DNA of 64,000 nucleotides from Paraburkholderia franconis (lineage in GTDB: Bacteria; Pseudomonadota; Gammaproteobacteria; Burkholderiales; Burkholderiaceae), in NCBI RefSeq assembly GCF_009362735.1, contig NZ_WHNP01000031.1, forward strand, positions 44,579 to 108,578. The letters run 5' to 3'. Of this stretch, positions 19,282 to 28,463 are shown in pieces; positions within the stretch are counted from its first letter, which is position 1, and each line of letters begins with the position of its first letter. The notes beneath the pieces were generated by a model. That model searched no databases. It was given only the letters and a program-made list of their open reading frames with translations, and was not told where the DNA came from. A program made the position numbers and the translations under genes.

Positions 19282-19308
19282 TTAGCACTCTCGTGCAGTG
19301 AGTGCTAA
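19282..19308. promoter_or_regulatory. CIRCE operator (HrcA binding site) of groESL
   Basis: TTAGCACTC (19282-19290), nine bases, then GAGTGCTAA (19300-19308) is an exact match to the CIRCE inverted repeat. HrcA binds it to repress chaperonin genes at normal temperature. It overlaps the downstream edge of the -10 box, as expected for a repressor site. Confidence 0.95.
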
Positions 19309-19336
19309 TTATATGGACGGGGAATTACATTTTCAA
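19308..19336 (-). promoter_or_regulatory. groESL promoter
   Basis: On the minus strand TTGAAA (19336-19331) and TATAAT (19313-19308) are separated by exactly 17 bases, a near-perfect sigma-70 promoter. The same stretch reads CTTGAAA ... CCATATA, which also matches the heat-shock sigma-32 consensus. Transcription would begin inside CIRCE. Confidence 0.85.
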
Positions 19337-19617
19337 GAAGGGGCGTGGGATCAGTTTTCGAGGTGTCTAACTCTGAACCTTGTTCACTTAAGTTCGAACT
19401 TCGAGTGTGCCGCTCAAGGCGAAAATATCTCGCAAATACAATAACTTACGATCGTGAACCGTCCCCATCCGACGCAGCAGCCTTAACGTCCCGCCCGTCG
19501 TATTTCTGTGCGATGACGCAGCCCGCACAACATCAGTAAAAACCCTTGCCCCCGGACCCGCAAGAGGCTTAGCCAACACTGAGCCCCGCCGTGAGAAGCA
19601 ATCATCGGACATGGCAT

Positions 19618-19926
19618 GCGCCAGTGTCGAATCCCGACACCTGCTGACGAATGCCGTCCAGTACGGCACGGGGCCCGTCAGCGTGGACGCATAGGGCCAA
19701 GGTGATGTGCTCACGTTGGACGTCTCGAACCCGGGCGCGCTGATTCCGGCCGCGGCGCTGCCCACGCTGTTTGATCCGCTGAGCCGGGCCGTCGTCCGCG
19801 GACGGCGGCTGAACGGGCGGCATGGGCCCCCGGCCTCTATATCTGCCGGTGCACCGCGCGGCGCATGGGGCCGCCCATCAAGTCGAGTCGTCAGACCGGG
19901 CCACGCCGCTCACGCTTCAGTTGACC
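19618..19926 (+). pseudogene. Remnant of a sensor histidine kinase ATPase domain
   Basis: The frame from about 19641 reads HLLTNAVQYG, the N-box of a histidine kinase. It continues, after an in-frame TAG near 19692, with VLTLDVSNPGALIPAAALPTLFDPLSRAV (G1 and F-box region). From about 19822 the neighbouring frame gives a decayed GLGLYI...AHG...VESSDRAT ending of the same domain. One stop and at least one frameshift rule out function, and no receiver, HisKA or sensor part remains. This is a decayed fragment in the gap between groESL and vapBC. Confidence 0.65.
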
Positions 19927-20121
19927 CCGCTCGTGCTGGGCGTCAACGCCGTCATCCGGCTCATGAACGCGCTGCGTGCCTTGTGCCGCTGGCGCACGCG
20001 CGCCTCCTGACGCAGCCGGCCCTTGGCTCCGACAATCGTTTGCAGTTCATCAGGCAGTTTTCCGGTGGCCTTGCCTCTCCTATCGCCTTACCTTAAAGTA
20101 AGGAGTATTGGAGACACTATC

Positions 20122-20367
20122 ATGACAGCAGCAACTATCACTTCGAAGGGCCAGGTCACGATCCCCGTGGACGTGCGCAATCAGCTTGGCTTGCAGTCCG
20201 GCGATCGGATCGAATTCAGCTTCAATGAGGCGACGGGACGGTATGAAGTTTATCCGGCCACGCGCTCGCTCACGTCGCTCAAGGGCATCGTGAAGAAGCC
20301 CGCTAAACCGGTGTCGGTCGAAGACATGAACCAAGCCGTCGCGGAACAGGGAGCATCCGCGCGATGA
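20122..20367 (+). CDS. AbrB/MazE-type antitoxin
   Basis: This is an 81-residue swapped-hairpin DNA-binding antitoxin. ITSKGQVTIPVDVRNQLGLQ (5-24) is the SpoVT/AbrB motif; the acidic C-terminal third would wrap the toxin. It starts at the ATG at 20122 after TAAGGAG-type ribosome-binding sequence. It overlaps the PIN toxin gene by 4 bp (ATGA), the standard arrangement for a translationally coupled toxin-antitoxin pair that autoregulates its promoter. Confidence 0.9.
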   Translation: MTAATITSKGQVTIPVDVRNQLGLQSGDRIEFSFNEATGRYEVYPATRSLTSLKGIVKKPAKPVSVEDMNQAVAEQGASAR

Positions 20368-20762
20368 TCGGACTGGATACGAACGTCCTGGTCCGCTACT
20401 TCGCCCAGGACGATGCCGTGCAATCGAAGAAGGCGACGGCGCTGATGGAGTCCCTGTCGGCCGAGCGGCCGGGGTACGTTTCTCAGGTTGCGCTGGTCGA
20501 GGTGGTATGGGTGCTCGGGCGCTGCTATGGCGTCGAGCGCGAGCAGATGAAGGACATCATCGATTCGATGATCGGCACCAAGGAGCTGCTCGTTGAAGGT
20601 GCTGACACGGTGCGAAAGGCGCTTCGCGTCTTCTCAGCATCTGCGAAGGCTAATTTTGCGGATTGTCTGATCGATCGGGCGGGGCACGTCGCCGGATGCG
20701 AGTACACGGCCACTTTCGACGTGACGGCTTCGAAGGTCGCAGGGATGCGCTTGATTAAGTGA
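20364..20762 (+). CDS. vapC: PIN-domain ribonuclease toxin (VapC type)
   Basis: This is a 132-residue PIN-domain protein. The acidic metal-binding residues are D5 (GLDTNVLVR), E46 (LVEVVW), D100 (FADCLID) and D119 (TFDVTA). VapC toxins cleave tRNA or rRNA and are neutralised by the upstream antitoxin. All catalytic positions are present so the pair could be active. The specific RNA target cannot be predicted. Confidence 0.9.
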   Translation: MIGLDTNVLVRYFAQDDAVQSKKATALMESLSAERPGYVSQVALVEVVWVLGRCYGVEREQMKDIIDSMIGTKELLVEGADTVRKALRVFSASAKANFADCLIDRAGHVAGCEYTATFDVTASKVAGMRLIK

Positions 20763-20790
20763 CCGCGCACGCGTTGATACAGGAAACATC

Positions 20791-21021
20791 ATGACGGGAA
20801 GTATCGCCGCGCGCCGCGAATCGTTTTGGAGACGACTTCACGGCCGGGCAGGAGGGCTCTACGTCGTTCTCGCGATCGTGAATATCGTCGTGGCCCATGC
20901 AGGGCCGTTTCACATGTGGCTCCAGGTAAAAACGTTCGGACCACACTTGACTCGTCGCGATCGTCGGTCTGCTCACGCTACTGACGGACCTCTGGCGCAC
21001 CGAGCAGTGGCCCGTTCCTGA
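20791..21021 (+). CDS. Short reading frame with one hydrophobic segment, unknown
   Basis: The 76-residue frame has one possible membrane segment (GGLYVVLAIVNIVVAHAG) and then a low-complexity tail that does not look like protein. It ends next to the insertion sequence and may be a relic of a longer membrane protein gene. I cannot name a family. Confidence 0.2.
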   Translation: MTGSIAARRESFWRRLHGRAGGLYVVLAIVNIVVAHAGPFHMWLQVKTFGPHLTRRDRRSAHATDGPLAHRAVARS

Positions 21022-21024
21022 GGG

Positions 21025-22521
21025 CAACTTAGTCGAACCTGAAAAATTCCAAGGGCCTTGTGCAGCAAGGGTTTGAAGCGGAAAGTTGTTGATGCATTTG
21101 CAGGAACCTGGCAGATTATGGGTTGTTTCCTGCAAATTCTGTCGAGGTCTGGATGGGTCCGAAGACAGCAGTGAGCGAAGGCGATTTGTTCCGGCATCCT
21201 CTGCGCGAGCAGATCAACCTGAAGCATCCACTGGTGCGTCTGGCCGATCTGATTAACTGGGATGGATTGAATGCGTCGATGAGCGCGAGCTTCGTCTCAC
21301 GCAAGGGTCGGCCGGCCACGTCACCGAGGCTGATTGCAGGCCTGTTGTATCTCCAGCATGCGTTCGATCTGTCGGACGAGGAAGTGGTCTGGCAGTGGGT
21401 GGAGAACCCGTATTGGCAGGTCTTCACCGGCGAAACGTTTTTACAGACCGAACCGCCGATCGATCCGTCGAGCCTGACGCGCTGGCGCAAGCGCCTGGGT
21501 GAAGCCGGAGTTGAAGAGTTGCTGGCCGAGACGATCGAAGCGGCGAAGCGCGCGGGCGTGATCAAGGCCTCGAGCGCGAAACGCGTAATTGTCGACACGA
21601 CGGTCATGCAAAAGGCAATCGCCCATCCAACCGATTCGCGCCTGCTCGAGCGGTGTCGCGAACATCTGGTGAAGGCTGCGGCACGACACGGATTGAAGCT
21701 GCGGCAGAACTACAATCGCGAGGCGCCACACCTGGCACATCAGATTGGCCGCTACGCTCACGCGAAGCAGTACAAGCGTATGAGGAAGGCATTGCGTACG
21801 CTACGCTCGCGCGTTGGACGCGTGATGCGCGATGTGGAGCGACAGGTCGACCAGGTAGCGGACTCAAACCGCGCGGCCCTGCAGGAGCTGATTGACCGCA
21901 CGAAGCGGATTCTGTCGCAGAAGGCGAAGGACAAAAACAAGCTCTACGCCCTACATGCACCAGAGGTTGAATGTCTGGCGAAGGGCAAGGTGCGCACACC
22001 CTACGAGTTCGGCGTGAAGGTGTCGATCACCACGACCCACAAGGAAGGACTAGTGGTTGGTATGCGCTCGATGCCAGGCAATCCATACGATGGGCACACG
22101 CTGGCTGAAGCGCTTGAGCAGGCGGCAATCCTGTGCGACGCCACGCCGGAGGTCGCCATCGTCGACCGTGGCTACAAGGGTGTCGCCGTCGATGGTGTGA
22201 AGATCTACCACCCGGGCCTGCGGCGGGGCATCACGCGAGGATTACGCGCGATGATCAGACGGCGCAGCGCAATCGAGCCAGCCATTGGTCACATGAAGAC
22301 AGATGGAAAACTCGACCGCAACTGGCTCAAAGGTGCGCTCGGCGACGCGATGCACGCGGTGCTGTGCGGCGCAGGCCACAATCTTCGGATGATCCTCCGG
22401 AAGCTGCGGCTTCTTTGTGCCTTCATTCTGGCTGCCTTGCTCAACCGCCGGGTTGCTGGGCTTCAATCACCGTAACACCGGCGGTCGGCAAAACGAATTG
22501 TTCAGGACGGACAACTTAGTC
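21025..22521 (+). mobile_element. IS5-type insertion sequence with flanking direct repeat
   Basis: The transposase gene lies between imperfect inverted repeats, CCTGAAAAATTC at 21038-21049 and GAATTGTTCAGG at 22495-22506 (reverse complement CCTGAACAATTC). The 10-bp direct repeat CAACTTAGTC lies immediately outside, at 21025-21034 and 22512-22521. The repeat may be the target duplication, although IS5 elements usually make shorter ones, so the exact ends are uncertain by a few bases. Confidence 0.75.
21153..22475 (+). CDS. IS5-family DDE transposase
   Basis: This is a 440-residue transposase from the ATG at 21153 (MGPKTAVSEGDLF) with GAGG upstream. The N-terminal DUF772 region (HPLVRLADLINWD ... 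FTGETFLQTEPP) and the DDE core are both present (VIVDTTVMQKA, AIVDRGYKG, and RRSAIEPAIGHMKTDGKLDRNWLKG). It appears intact and full length, so the element may still be able to move. Confidence 0.9.
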   Translation: MGPKTAVSEGDLFRHPLREQINLKHPLVRLADLINWDGLNASMSASFVSRKGRPATSPRLIAGLLYLQHAFDLSDEEVVWQWVENPYWQVFTGETFLQTEPPIDPSSLTRWRKRLGEAGVEELLAETIEAAKRAGVIKASSAKRVIVDTTVMQKAIAHPTDSRLLERCREHLVKAAARHGLKLRQNYNREAPHLAHQIGRYAHAKQYKRMRKALRTLRSRVGRVMRDVERQVDQVADSNRAALQELIDRTKRILSQKAKDKNKLYALHAPEVECLAKGKVRTPYEFGVKVSITTTHKEGLVVGMRSMPGNPYDGHTLAEALEQAAILCDATPEVAIVDRGYKGVAVDGVKIYHPGLRRGITRGLRAMIRRRSAIEPAIGHMKTDGKLDRNWLKGALGDAMHAVLCGAGHNLRMILRKLRLLCAFILAALLNRRVAGLQSP

Positions 22522-22983
22522 ACACCGGAAGATCGTCGCCTACCGTCTATTCGCTCTCCCTCTTGCGGATGGTTCAAACTTAAGCGAACCGCCGGTTCAA
22601 AGTTGACTGAGCATCGCGCCCTGGACGCCCTTTCGTCCGCACTCCAGCCGTTCAAAACTCAGTGAATCTCGACATCAGAATCGAAGCGTCGGGGCGCGCT
22701 CGACTGGCGCATTGTTCGTTCAGATCCGAGCTCGCCGAGCCTGGAAGATGCCTGGCATTCCCTGAAAACACACACGAAAACAAGGGCTTGCATCAGACAG
22801 CGAGAATTGCAGCGGACACCCGGTCCAGACAGAACTACCCCGCCCGAAGTGACGAGACGTCCGACTTGGTGGAATCCCGTACTCGCGTCAGAGCAGGCCG
22901 CAGGGCCTCAAGATACTCGGCTCACTATGCTCTTTTCCCGCCCTCAGTCGCCGGGCAACGGAAACATCCCGTCGCGACAGATC
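22522..22983. other. Gene-free stretch after the insertion sequence
   Basis: No reading frame here looks real. Composition changes towards the lower-GC acyltransferase gene that follows. Confidence 0.4.
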
Positions 22984-24213
22984 CTAATCTGACGACACAA
23001 CGGGATGCACAGACACGGCCGCGACTTTCTCGCGCGTCAGGACGCGGCGTATATGCGTTCTCATCGGGGCGACGACCTTTTCCTGAAAGGCAATCGCCGC
23101 ACAGGCGAACAACACCAGAAAGATGGGGTAAAAGGAAAATCGCAACGGTATTCCACCCGCGATATGAGCGCACAGATGTAGGCGATCAAGGCAGGAGAGA
23201 ATCGGGAATGGCAGGTCCAGGATCTTTTCTGCCTTTGCGTACAGATCGAACAATGGACTTTGCAACGCAAAGATCGACAGGGATGCGTTTCCCAGCCGTC
23301 GTACAAATTCGCGCGACTGCGCCGACGCATCCCGCAGCAGGCATGCAAACACGATCACGACGATGATCTGAGTGGGCAGCATTGCGCCGTTATGAAGCAG
23401 AACCCGTATCGAATGCGAGCCGTTCGCATACACGTAACTCGCAATGCAGAAAATGACTGTCAGAAAAAACAGCAAACAGTGCCAATGGCGCGCGACAGCA
23501 TCGGTGATCTCATCGCTTTTTTTGACGAACACGCCATATGCGAGTATCCCCGCCAGAAATTCCGGAAGACGGAGTAGCGCGTTGGTATGAAGAATTCCCA
23601 TTGCACCGATGCCATACCATTTCTCCAGAACCGCGACCAGCGCAACGACAAGATTGACCGCGCACACCGAGAACAGCATTGTCGTTTTATTTGACATCCT
23701 CATCAGTCGCGGCGCGAATACGGGAAATACCAGGTAGAAGAACATCAAGGTTGAAATCGACCATGCGGGGATGTTGTACGACAGATAAAACGGATTCCAC
23801 GCCTGCAACAGAAGAAGCTGCATGATCAGATTCAAAACGGCTTCGTCCGCACCTCTTGTCTGCGGCGCTATCGTTTGCAAAAGCGTATCGTTCGGATGAG
23901 AACTCAAAAACGTCAGCGCAACCGTCAATAGCATGGTGAAAATATGTATGGGGTAAAGACTGCTGAATCGCTTGATGAAAAAACGAGACGCTGAAACCTT
24001 GAACCCTCGCCGCGGCTCCGCGCCGATATAAATGTGCGAAAGAATAAATCCGGATAAAACGAAAAACGTACTCGTTGCATAGCCGCCGAATCCGAAAACG
24101 TCATATAAACGCATCGACCCGTATTCCTTGTACGACGGCAATGTATGAAACAGAACCAGATAGAACGCGAGCAAAGCTCGTAGTGCATCCAGCCCGGGAA
24201 ACGTCCTGTTCAA
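22984..24213 (-). CDS. Acyltransferase 3 family membrane protein (OafA/YrhL-like)
   Basis: This is a 409-residue polytopic membrane protein with about ten hydrophobic segments. The N-terminal FPGLDALRALLAFYLVLFH contains the Arg and His characteristic of acyltransferase-3 proteins. FFVLSGFILSHIY and the FFIKRFSSLYPIH segment follow. Such enzymes O-acetylate cell-surface or secreted sugars. It is AT-richer than its neighbours and isolated beside an insertion sequence, which suggests horizontal acquisition. The substrate is unknown; the rml cluster upstream shows the cell makes a rhamnose polymer, but a link is only inference. Confidence 0.9.
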   Translation of the reverse strand: MNRTFPGLDALRALLAFYLVLFHTLPSYKEYGSMRLYDVFGFGGYATSTFFVLSGFILSHIYIGAEPRRGFKVSASRFFIKRFSSLYPIHIFTMLLTVALTFLSSHPNDTLLQTIAPQTRGADEAVLNLIMQLLLLQAWNPFYLSYNIPAWSISTLMFFYLVFPVFAPRLMRMSNKTTMLFSVCAVNLVVALVAVLEKWYGIGAMGILHTNALLRLPEFLAGILAYGVFVKKSDEITDAVARHWHCLLFFLTVIFCIASYVYANGSHSIRVLLHNGAMLPTQIIVVIVFACLLRDASAQSREFVRRLGNASLSIFALQSPLFDLYAKAEKILDLPFPILSCLDRLHLCAHIAGGIPLRFSFYPIFLVLFACAAIAFQEKVVAPMRTHIRRVLTREKVAAVSVHPVVSSD

Positions 24214-24732
24214 TTTCTTCTCCCCTTGCGGGTCAATATATTTCCTTTTTTGATTGAAATCATCTTTCCTTCACACCACATGCTTGCATCTTTCTGAACG
24301 AAACATTTCTGATTGAAAGTTTCATTCAATACGAGCACGCTAATATTCTTTGGATGCTGAACGCTGAGTCTGTACGTTTTCGCACCTTCTTTTCCGCGCC
24401 TTGAAAACGCTTGCGAAGCATTTCCAAATGCGTCGTTAAGCGTAATGAAATATGATTCAGGCCGATTGCAAGTGGGCTAAGTGAGGATCGCTAATTTCCT
24501 TCATCGCGGGTCGTCGATGAAGTCGATGAGCGCGGTCCCGGTCCGTCAACCTCTCGTCCAGGGACAGACCCCTGGGCTTGCCATTCAGCCTTTCCTCACT
24601 CAATTGCCGTGTTGCTCAAGCGCGCAATCGCGCCCGAAGCCCCTCGTCCGCCACTACACTGAGCGATATTGGCGGCGCTGCACGCCGCGCCGGATTGGCC
24701 GCCGCGTAGCCGCACATCTTCGGGCCATCGAT
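24214..24732. other. Intergenic region between divergent acyltransferase and SulP genes
   Basis: The first 250 bases are AT-rich and probably hold the acyltransferase promoter. The rest could be read in frame with the SulP gene but the translation has no family similarity. Confidence 0.4.
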
Positions 24733-26508
24733 ATGCAATCGTCCAGCATGAAGGACAGAGTGCTTGCCCGCCTCGCGCGGATCGCGCCGGGCATCGTCGC
24801 CTTCGTCCACTATCGCCGCGAAGATTTGCGCCATGATGTCGTCGCGGGCGTGTGCGTGGCCTCCGTCGCGCTGCCTGTCGGTGTCGCCTATGCGGAGCTG
24901 GCCGGATTCAACCCGGCCGTCGGCCTGTATTCGTGCATGTGGCCGCTCGTCGCGTATGCGCTCTTCGGCACCTCGCGCCAGTTGATCGTCGGCCCGGATG
25001 CGGCGACCTGCGCGCTCATCGCCGCGTCGATCGCGCCGCTCGCGGCCGTCGGCTCTCCCGAATACATGTCGATGTCGATCACGGTCGCGTTCCTCGCGGG
25101 TGTGTTTTGCATTGCCGCGAGCTTCGTCGGCCTCGGTGCATGCGCCGACTTTCTGTCGCGGCCGATTCTCACCGGCTTCATGAACGGCATCGCGATATCG
25201 ATTGCACTCGGACAGGCCGGCAAGCTGCTCGGATTCAAGATCGCGTCGACGGGCGTCGTCGGTCCGCTGATAGAAATCGCGACGAAGATCGGGCAAACAC
25301 ATCTGCCGACGCTGTCCGTCGGACTATGCGCCTTCGCATTGCTCCTGCTATTGCCGAAGTTCGCGCCACGCGTGCCCGCTGCGCTCGCCACGCTCGCCGC
25401 GGCCGCGTGCGTGACGGCGCTTCTCGCGCTCGACACGCACGGTGTGCGCACGATCGGCGCCGTGCCTGCGGGCCTGCCTTCGTTCGTCGCGCCGCACTTC
25501 TCTTTCGACACTCTCGACACGCTCGCCGTCGATGCCGCCGGCATCGCGCTGATTTCCTTCTGCAGCGCGACGCTGACGGCACGCAGCTTCGCCGCGAAAA
25601 ACGGCTATGACATCGAGGACGACCGCGAACTGTCGGCGATCGGCGCAGCGAACATCGCGTCGGCGCTCTCGCACGGCTTCGCGATCAGCGGCGCCGACTC
25701 GCGCACCGCGATGAACGACATGGCGGGAGGACGCACGCAACTGGCATCGATTGTCGCCGCGGCCGCCATCGCGTTCGTGCTGATCTTTCTCACCGGGCCG
25801 CTGCGGTTCGTGCCGACGGCGGCGCTCGGCGCAGTGCTCGTGATGGCGGCCATATCGCTCGTCGACATCACCACGGTCAAAGCGCTCTGGCACGAAGCGC
25901 GCGGCGAGTTCGCCATCTGCATCGTCGCGACGGTGGGCGTCGTTGCGCTCGGCTCGCTCAAAGGAATCATGCTTGCTGTCGCGCTCGCGCTGTTCCGCTT
26001 CATCCGCCTCGTGGCCCGCCCATCCTACGAAGTGCTCGGCCGCGTTGACGGGATGAAGGGCTTTCACAGCACCGCGCGTCATCCCGATGCGCGCTGCACG
26101 CCCGGACTGTGCCTGTTCCGTTTCAATTCGCCGATCGTCTTTTTCAACGCGCGATACTTCAAACGGACGGCGCTCGACGTGGTCGCCGAAACCATGCCGA
26201 AGCCGCAATGGTTCGTGCTGGACGCACTGGCCGTGACGGGCGTCGATGTCACCGGGCGGCACGCGATCGAAGAGCTGCGGGAAGAGCTCGATCAGCGCGG
26301 CGTGTCGCTCGTGCTCGCGGGACGCCGCACGCAACGGCTCGACTGGCTTCACAAGCACGGCATGGACGACGTGACGGCCGCGCAGTTCCACTTTCCGACG
26401 CTGCGGGCCGCTGTGCGATCGTTTCATGCCGCGCAGCGCCGTGATGCGCCATTGTCCGCTTCGACGCCGCGCGAGACGCAGGCGCAAGCACAGCAACAGC
26501 AACAGTGA
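24733..26508 (+). CDS. SulP family anion transporter with STAS domain
   Basis: The product is about 591 residues from the ATG at 24733 (MQSSSMKDRVLAR); the frame is open further upstream but without similarity. The SulP core begins DDVVAG..ALPVGVAYAELAGFNPAVGLYS and includes the LIVGPDAATCALIA motif, with 10-14 membrane segments. A cytoplasmic STAS domain (about 450-570, LCLFRFNSPIVFFNARYF and WFVLDALAVTGVDVTG) closes the protein. SulP proteins move sulfate, bicarbonate or other anions. No carbonic anhydrase or sulfate gene is adjacent, so the substrate is open. A Gln-rich tail ends the protein. Confidence 0.9.
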   Translation: MQSSSMKDRVLARLARIAPGIVAFVHYRREDLRHDVVAGVCVASVALPVGVAYAELAGFNPAVGLYSCMWPLVAYALFGTSRQLIVGPDAATCALIAASIAPLAAVGSPEYMSMSITVAFLAGVFCIAASFVGLGACADFLSRPILTGFMNGIAISIALGQAGKLLGFKIASTGVVGPLIEIATKIGQTHLPTLSVGLCAFALLLLLPKFAPRVPAALATLAAAACVTALLALDTHGVRTIGAVPAGLPSFVAPHFSFDTLDTLAVDAAGIALISFCSATLTARSFAAKNGYDIEDDRELSAIGAANIASALSHGFAISGADSRTAMNDMAGGRTQLASIVAAAAIAFVLIFLTGPLRFVPTAALGAVLVMAAISLVDITTVKALWHEARGEFAICIVATVGVVALGSLKGIMLAVALALFRFIRLVARPSYEVLGRVDGMKGFHSTARHPDARCTPGLCLFRFNSPIVFFNARYFKRTALDVVAETMPKPQWFVLDALAVTGVDVTGRHAIEELREELDQRGVSLVLAGRRTQRLDWLHKHGMDDVTAAQFHFPTLRAAVRSFHAAQRRDAPLSASTPRETQAQAQQQQQ

Positions 26509-26819
26509 CAGGGACAAGCAGACCTGCCCGCGCAGAATCCGCTTGACGGGCATATGTCGCCTCCGACGCAAGGCGGACAAGAGACCGCGTAGCGCAGCGC
26601 CTGTCGATGCACGCTGCCGCGTCGTACCCGATCGACCAGAAGGCCCGCATCGACACCCGTGCGAAGTGCGAAGCGCGACCCCGCACCGTGCGACAACGTA
26701 CATTGCGTTCGCCGGGATCGATCTAGAGTAAAACCCCGGGCTCGAGAGTTGACGTCGGATCCAGATTGACTGTGTCGCTGGGCCTTAACCAAAGATCGCA
26801 TCGAGTGGAGAAGCGCGAT
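26509..26819. other. Intergenic region upstream of the polytopic membrane protein
   Basis: No coding evidence. An in-frame TTG at 26766 could extend the next gene by 18 residues, but the ATG at 26820 has a better GGAG ribosome-binding sequence. Confidence 0.4.
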
Positions 26820-28370
26820 ATGGCCCGCGACCGTCACGTGAGCGAACCTCAGTTTGCCGGCGTAAAAGCCGCTGTGTTCGGCTTTTTCCTTTGCTTCTTC
26901 CTGTTGATATCGAGTGGAAGGATAGGCAGCTACGACGCTGGCCAGCAACTTTCGGCCGCCACGCTGGCCGTGACCCAGCATACGCTCAGCACGTCGAACC
27001 CACCGGATTCCGTTTTCTGGAGCCATGCGCTGAATGGCCTCTACTACGAGCCGCATGACCTCGGCGCCGTGCTATTGATGCTGCCCGCCGCCTGGATCGG
27101 ATCGCAACTGGATCACCGGCCCGTCGACAGCCAGTTTCCGAATCCGCCCTTGCCTGCAAAAGTGGGCGTCTCGTTGACCTATGCGGTCGTTTGCGCAATC
27201 GGCTGCTTCTTTCTGTTCTTGCTCTTCGCGCAGCGCTACGCGGTATCGCAAGCGTTCCTGATCGTGTTCACGTTTGCGGCTGGCACCTACTATCTGGCGT
27301 ATGCAAAGGTCGCCTGGGACGTTGCGCCTTGCGCAGCTGCAATGTGCACATTGCTCTACTACACGCAGCGCATGTTGCTTCCGGATGCGCGCCTTGGTAC
27401 GTTTGCAGCAGCTGGATTCTGGCTGGCCGTCGTTTGCACCTTCCGCTACTCGATGGCTCCCGCGTTCGTCGTCGCACTCGTGTTTTTGTGGTGGCGCACG
27501 CGAGCATCGCTGCGCCCTTACCTGCTGCTGGCATCCGTATTCGTGCTCGGCATGCTTCCGATGTTCGTGTACAACGCCGCGCGTACGGGATCGTTCTGCC
27601 GCCCGGCGAACACATCCGCATTCGAATTGAGCCACGGCAATGCGATGGACGGCAACATCGTCCATGGCTTTATCGGCCTGATATTCAGCAGCAATCGCGG
27701 CCTTTTCTTTTTCTCGCCGATCCTGCTGCTCGTTCTGCTGCTGCCGTGGATCTGGCGCAGCCTGCAAGCGAGGCATCGACACCTCATCGAAGCGATGTCG
27801 CTCGGCACCTTCCTTTATATGCTGGTCGTCTCGAAGCTCAACCATTGGGGCGCGTTCGGCTGGGGGCCGAGATATCTTCTGCCGTGCCTGCCGATTATTT
27901 TTCTGGTCGTCGGTCCGTGCCTGGTTGAAGTCGTGAAGAAATCGCGACTTGCCGCGGGCATTGCGATTACAGCAGCCGTGCTTTTCAATGTTGCGCCCGC
28001 GACGACGAACTGGCACGTCATCATTGCGGAATACCCCGGCGCCGAAGTGATGGACGCCTCGACGCCGTATGCGCTCGAAGGAATCTGGGAAGGATTCTGG
28101 CGCGGAGTCAACGACAAGCCACTCATTTTCGCCAACTCGGATGTGCAGTTTGCGAAGTCCGACGATGGCCGGCGCTTTCCGGATTTCTGGACCGCAAGGC
28201 TGATCGAGCGCTCGCCCGCGGGACGCGTCGCCGGCTGGCTGATCATCGCCGCGTTGCTTGGCGGCATGGCGGCAGCGCTCCGACGAATCGTTCGACGTGC
28301 TCCGGACGGTGGATCGTTCGACGGCCTCGACGGAATACAGCCTGAACGCACGAACGGGTTGTTGTCCTGA
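26820..28370 (+). CDS. Polytopic membrane protein, possible GT-C-type glycosyltransferase
   Basis: The product is 516 residues with about ten to twelve hydrophobic segments. The first extracytoplasmic loop contains SSGRIGSYDAGQQL, and later loops have WGAFGWGPRYLLPCLP. The layout (acidic residue in the first loop, many membrane helices, a C-terminal soluble part) resembles lipid-linked-sugar glycosyltransferases of the GT-C/ArnT type. I cannot identify the family firmly. It ends about 90 bp from narK, convergent. Confidence 0.6.
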   Translation: MARDRHVSEPQFAGVKAAVFGFFLCFFLLISSGRIGSYDAGQQLSAATLAVTQHTLSTSNPPDSVFWSHALNGLYYEPHDLGAVLLMLPAAWIGSQLDHRPVDSQFPNPPLPAKVGVSLTYAVVCAIGCFFLFLLFAQRYAVSQAFLIVFTFAAGTYYLAYAKVAWDVAPCAAAMCTLLYYTQRMLLPDARLGTFAAAGFWLAVVCTFRYSMAPAFVVALVFLWWRTRASLRPYLLLASVFVLGMLPMFVYNAARTGSFCRPANTSAFELSHGNAMDGNIVHGFIGLIFSSNRGLFFFSPILLLVLLLPWIWRSLQARHRHLIEAMSLGTFLYMLVVSKLNHWGAFGWGPRYLLPCLPIIFLVVGPCLVEVVKKSRLAAGIAITAAVLFNVAPATTNWHVIIAEYPGAEVMDASTPYALEGIWEGFWRGVNDKPLIFANSDVQFAKSDDGRRFPDFWTARLIERSPAGRVAGWLIIAALLGGMAAALRRIVRRAPDGGSFDGLDGIQPERTNGLLS

Positions 28371-28399
28371 AGGCGAGCGGGCCAACAAAAAAGTCCTGC

Positions 28400-28433
28400 A
28401 ACGAAAATCGCCAGCGCACGACACGCTGGCGAT
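28400..28433 (-). terminator. Rho-independent terminator of narK
   Basis: ATCGCCAGCG (28407-28416) pairs perfectly with CGCTGGCGAT (28424-28433); on the minus strand the stem is followed by TTTTCG. It lies 30 bp after the narK stop. The T-run is short, so termination may be partial. Confidence 0.7.
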
Positions 28434-28463
28434 CATCGGCAACTCAAACCACCACGGACATCA

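Noticed and set aside
22662..23366. Plus-strand frame after the insertion sequence
   Set aside because: Its second half is antisense to the acyltransferase gene and the first half has no protein-like pattern.
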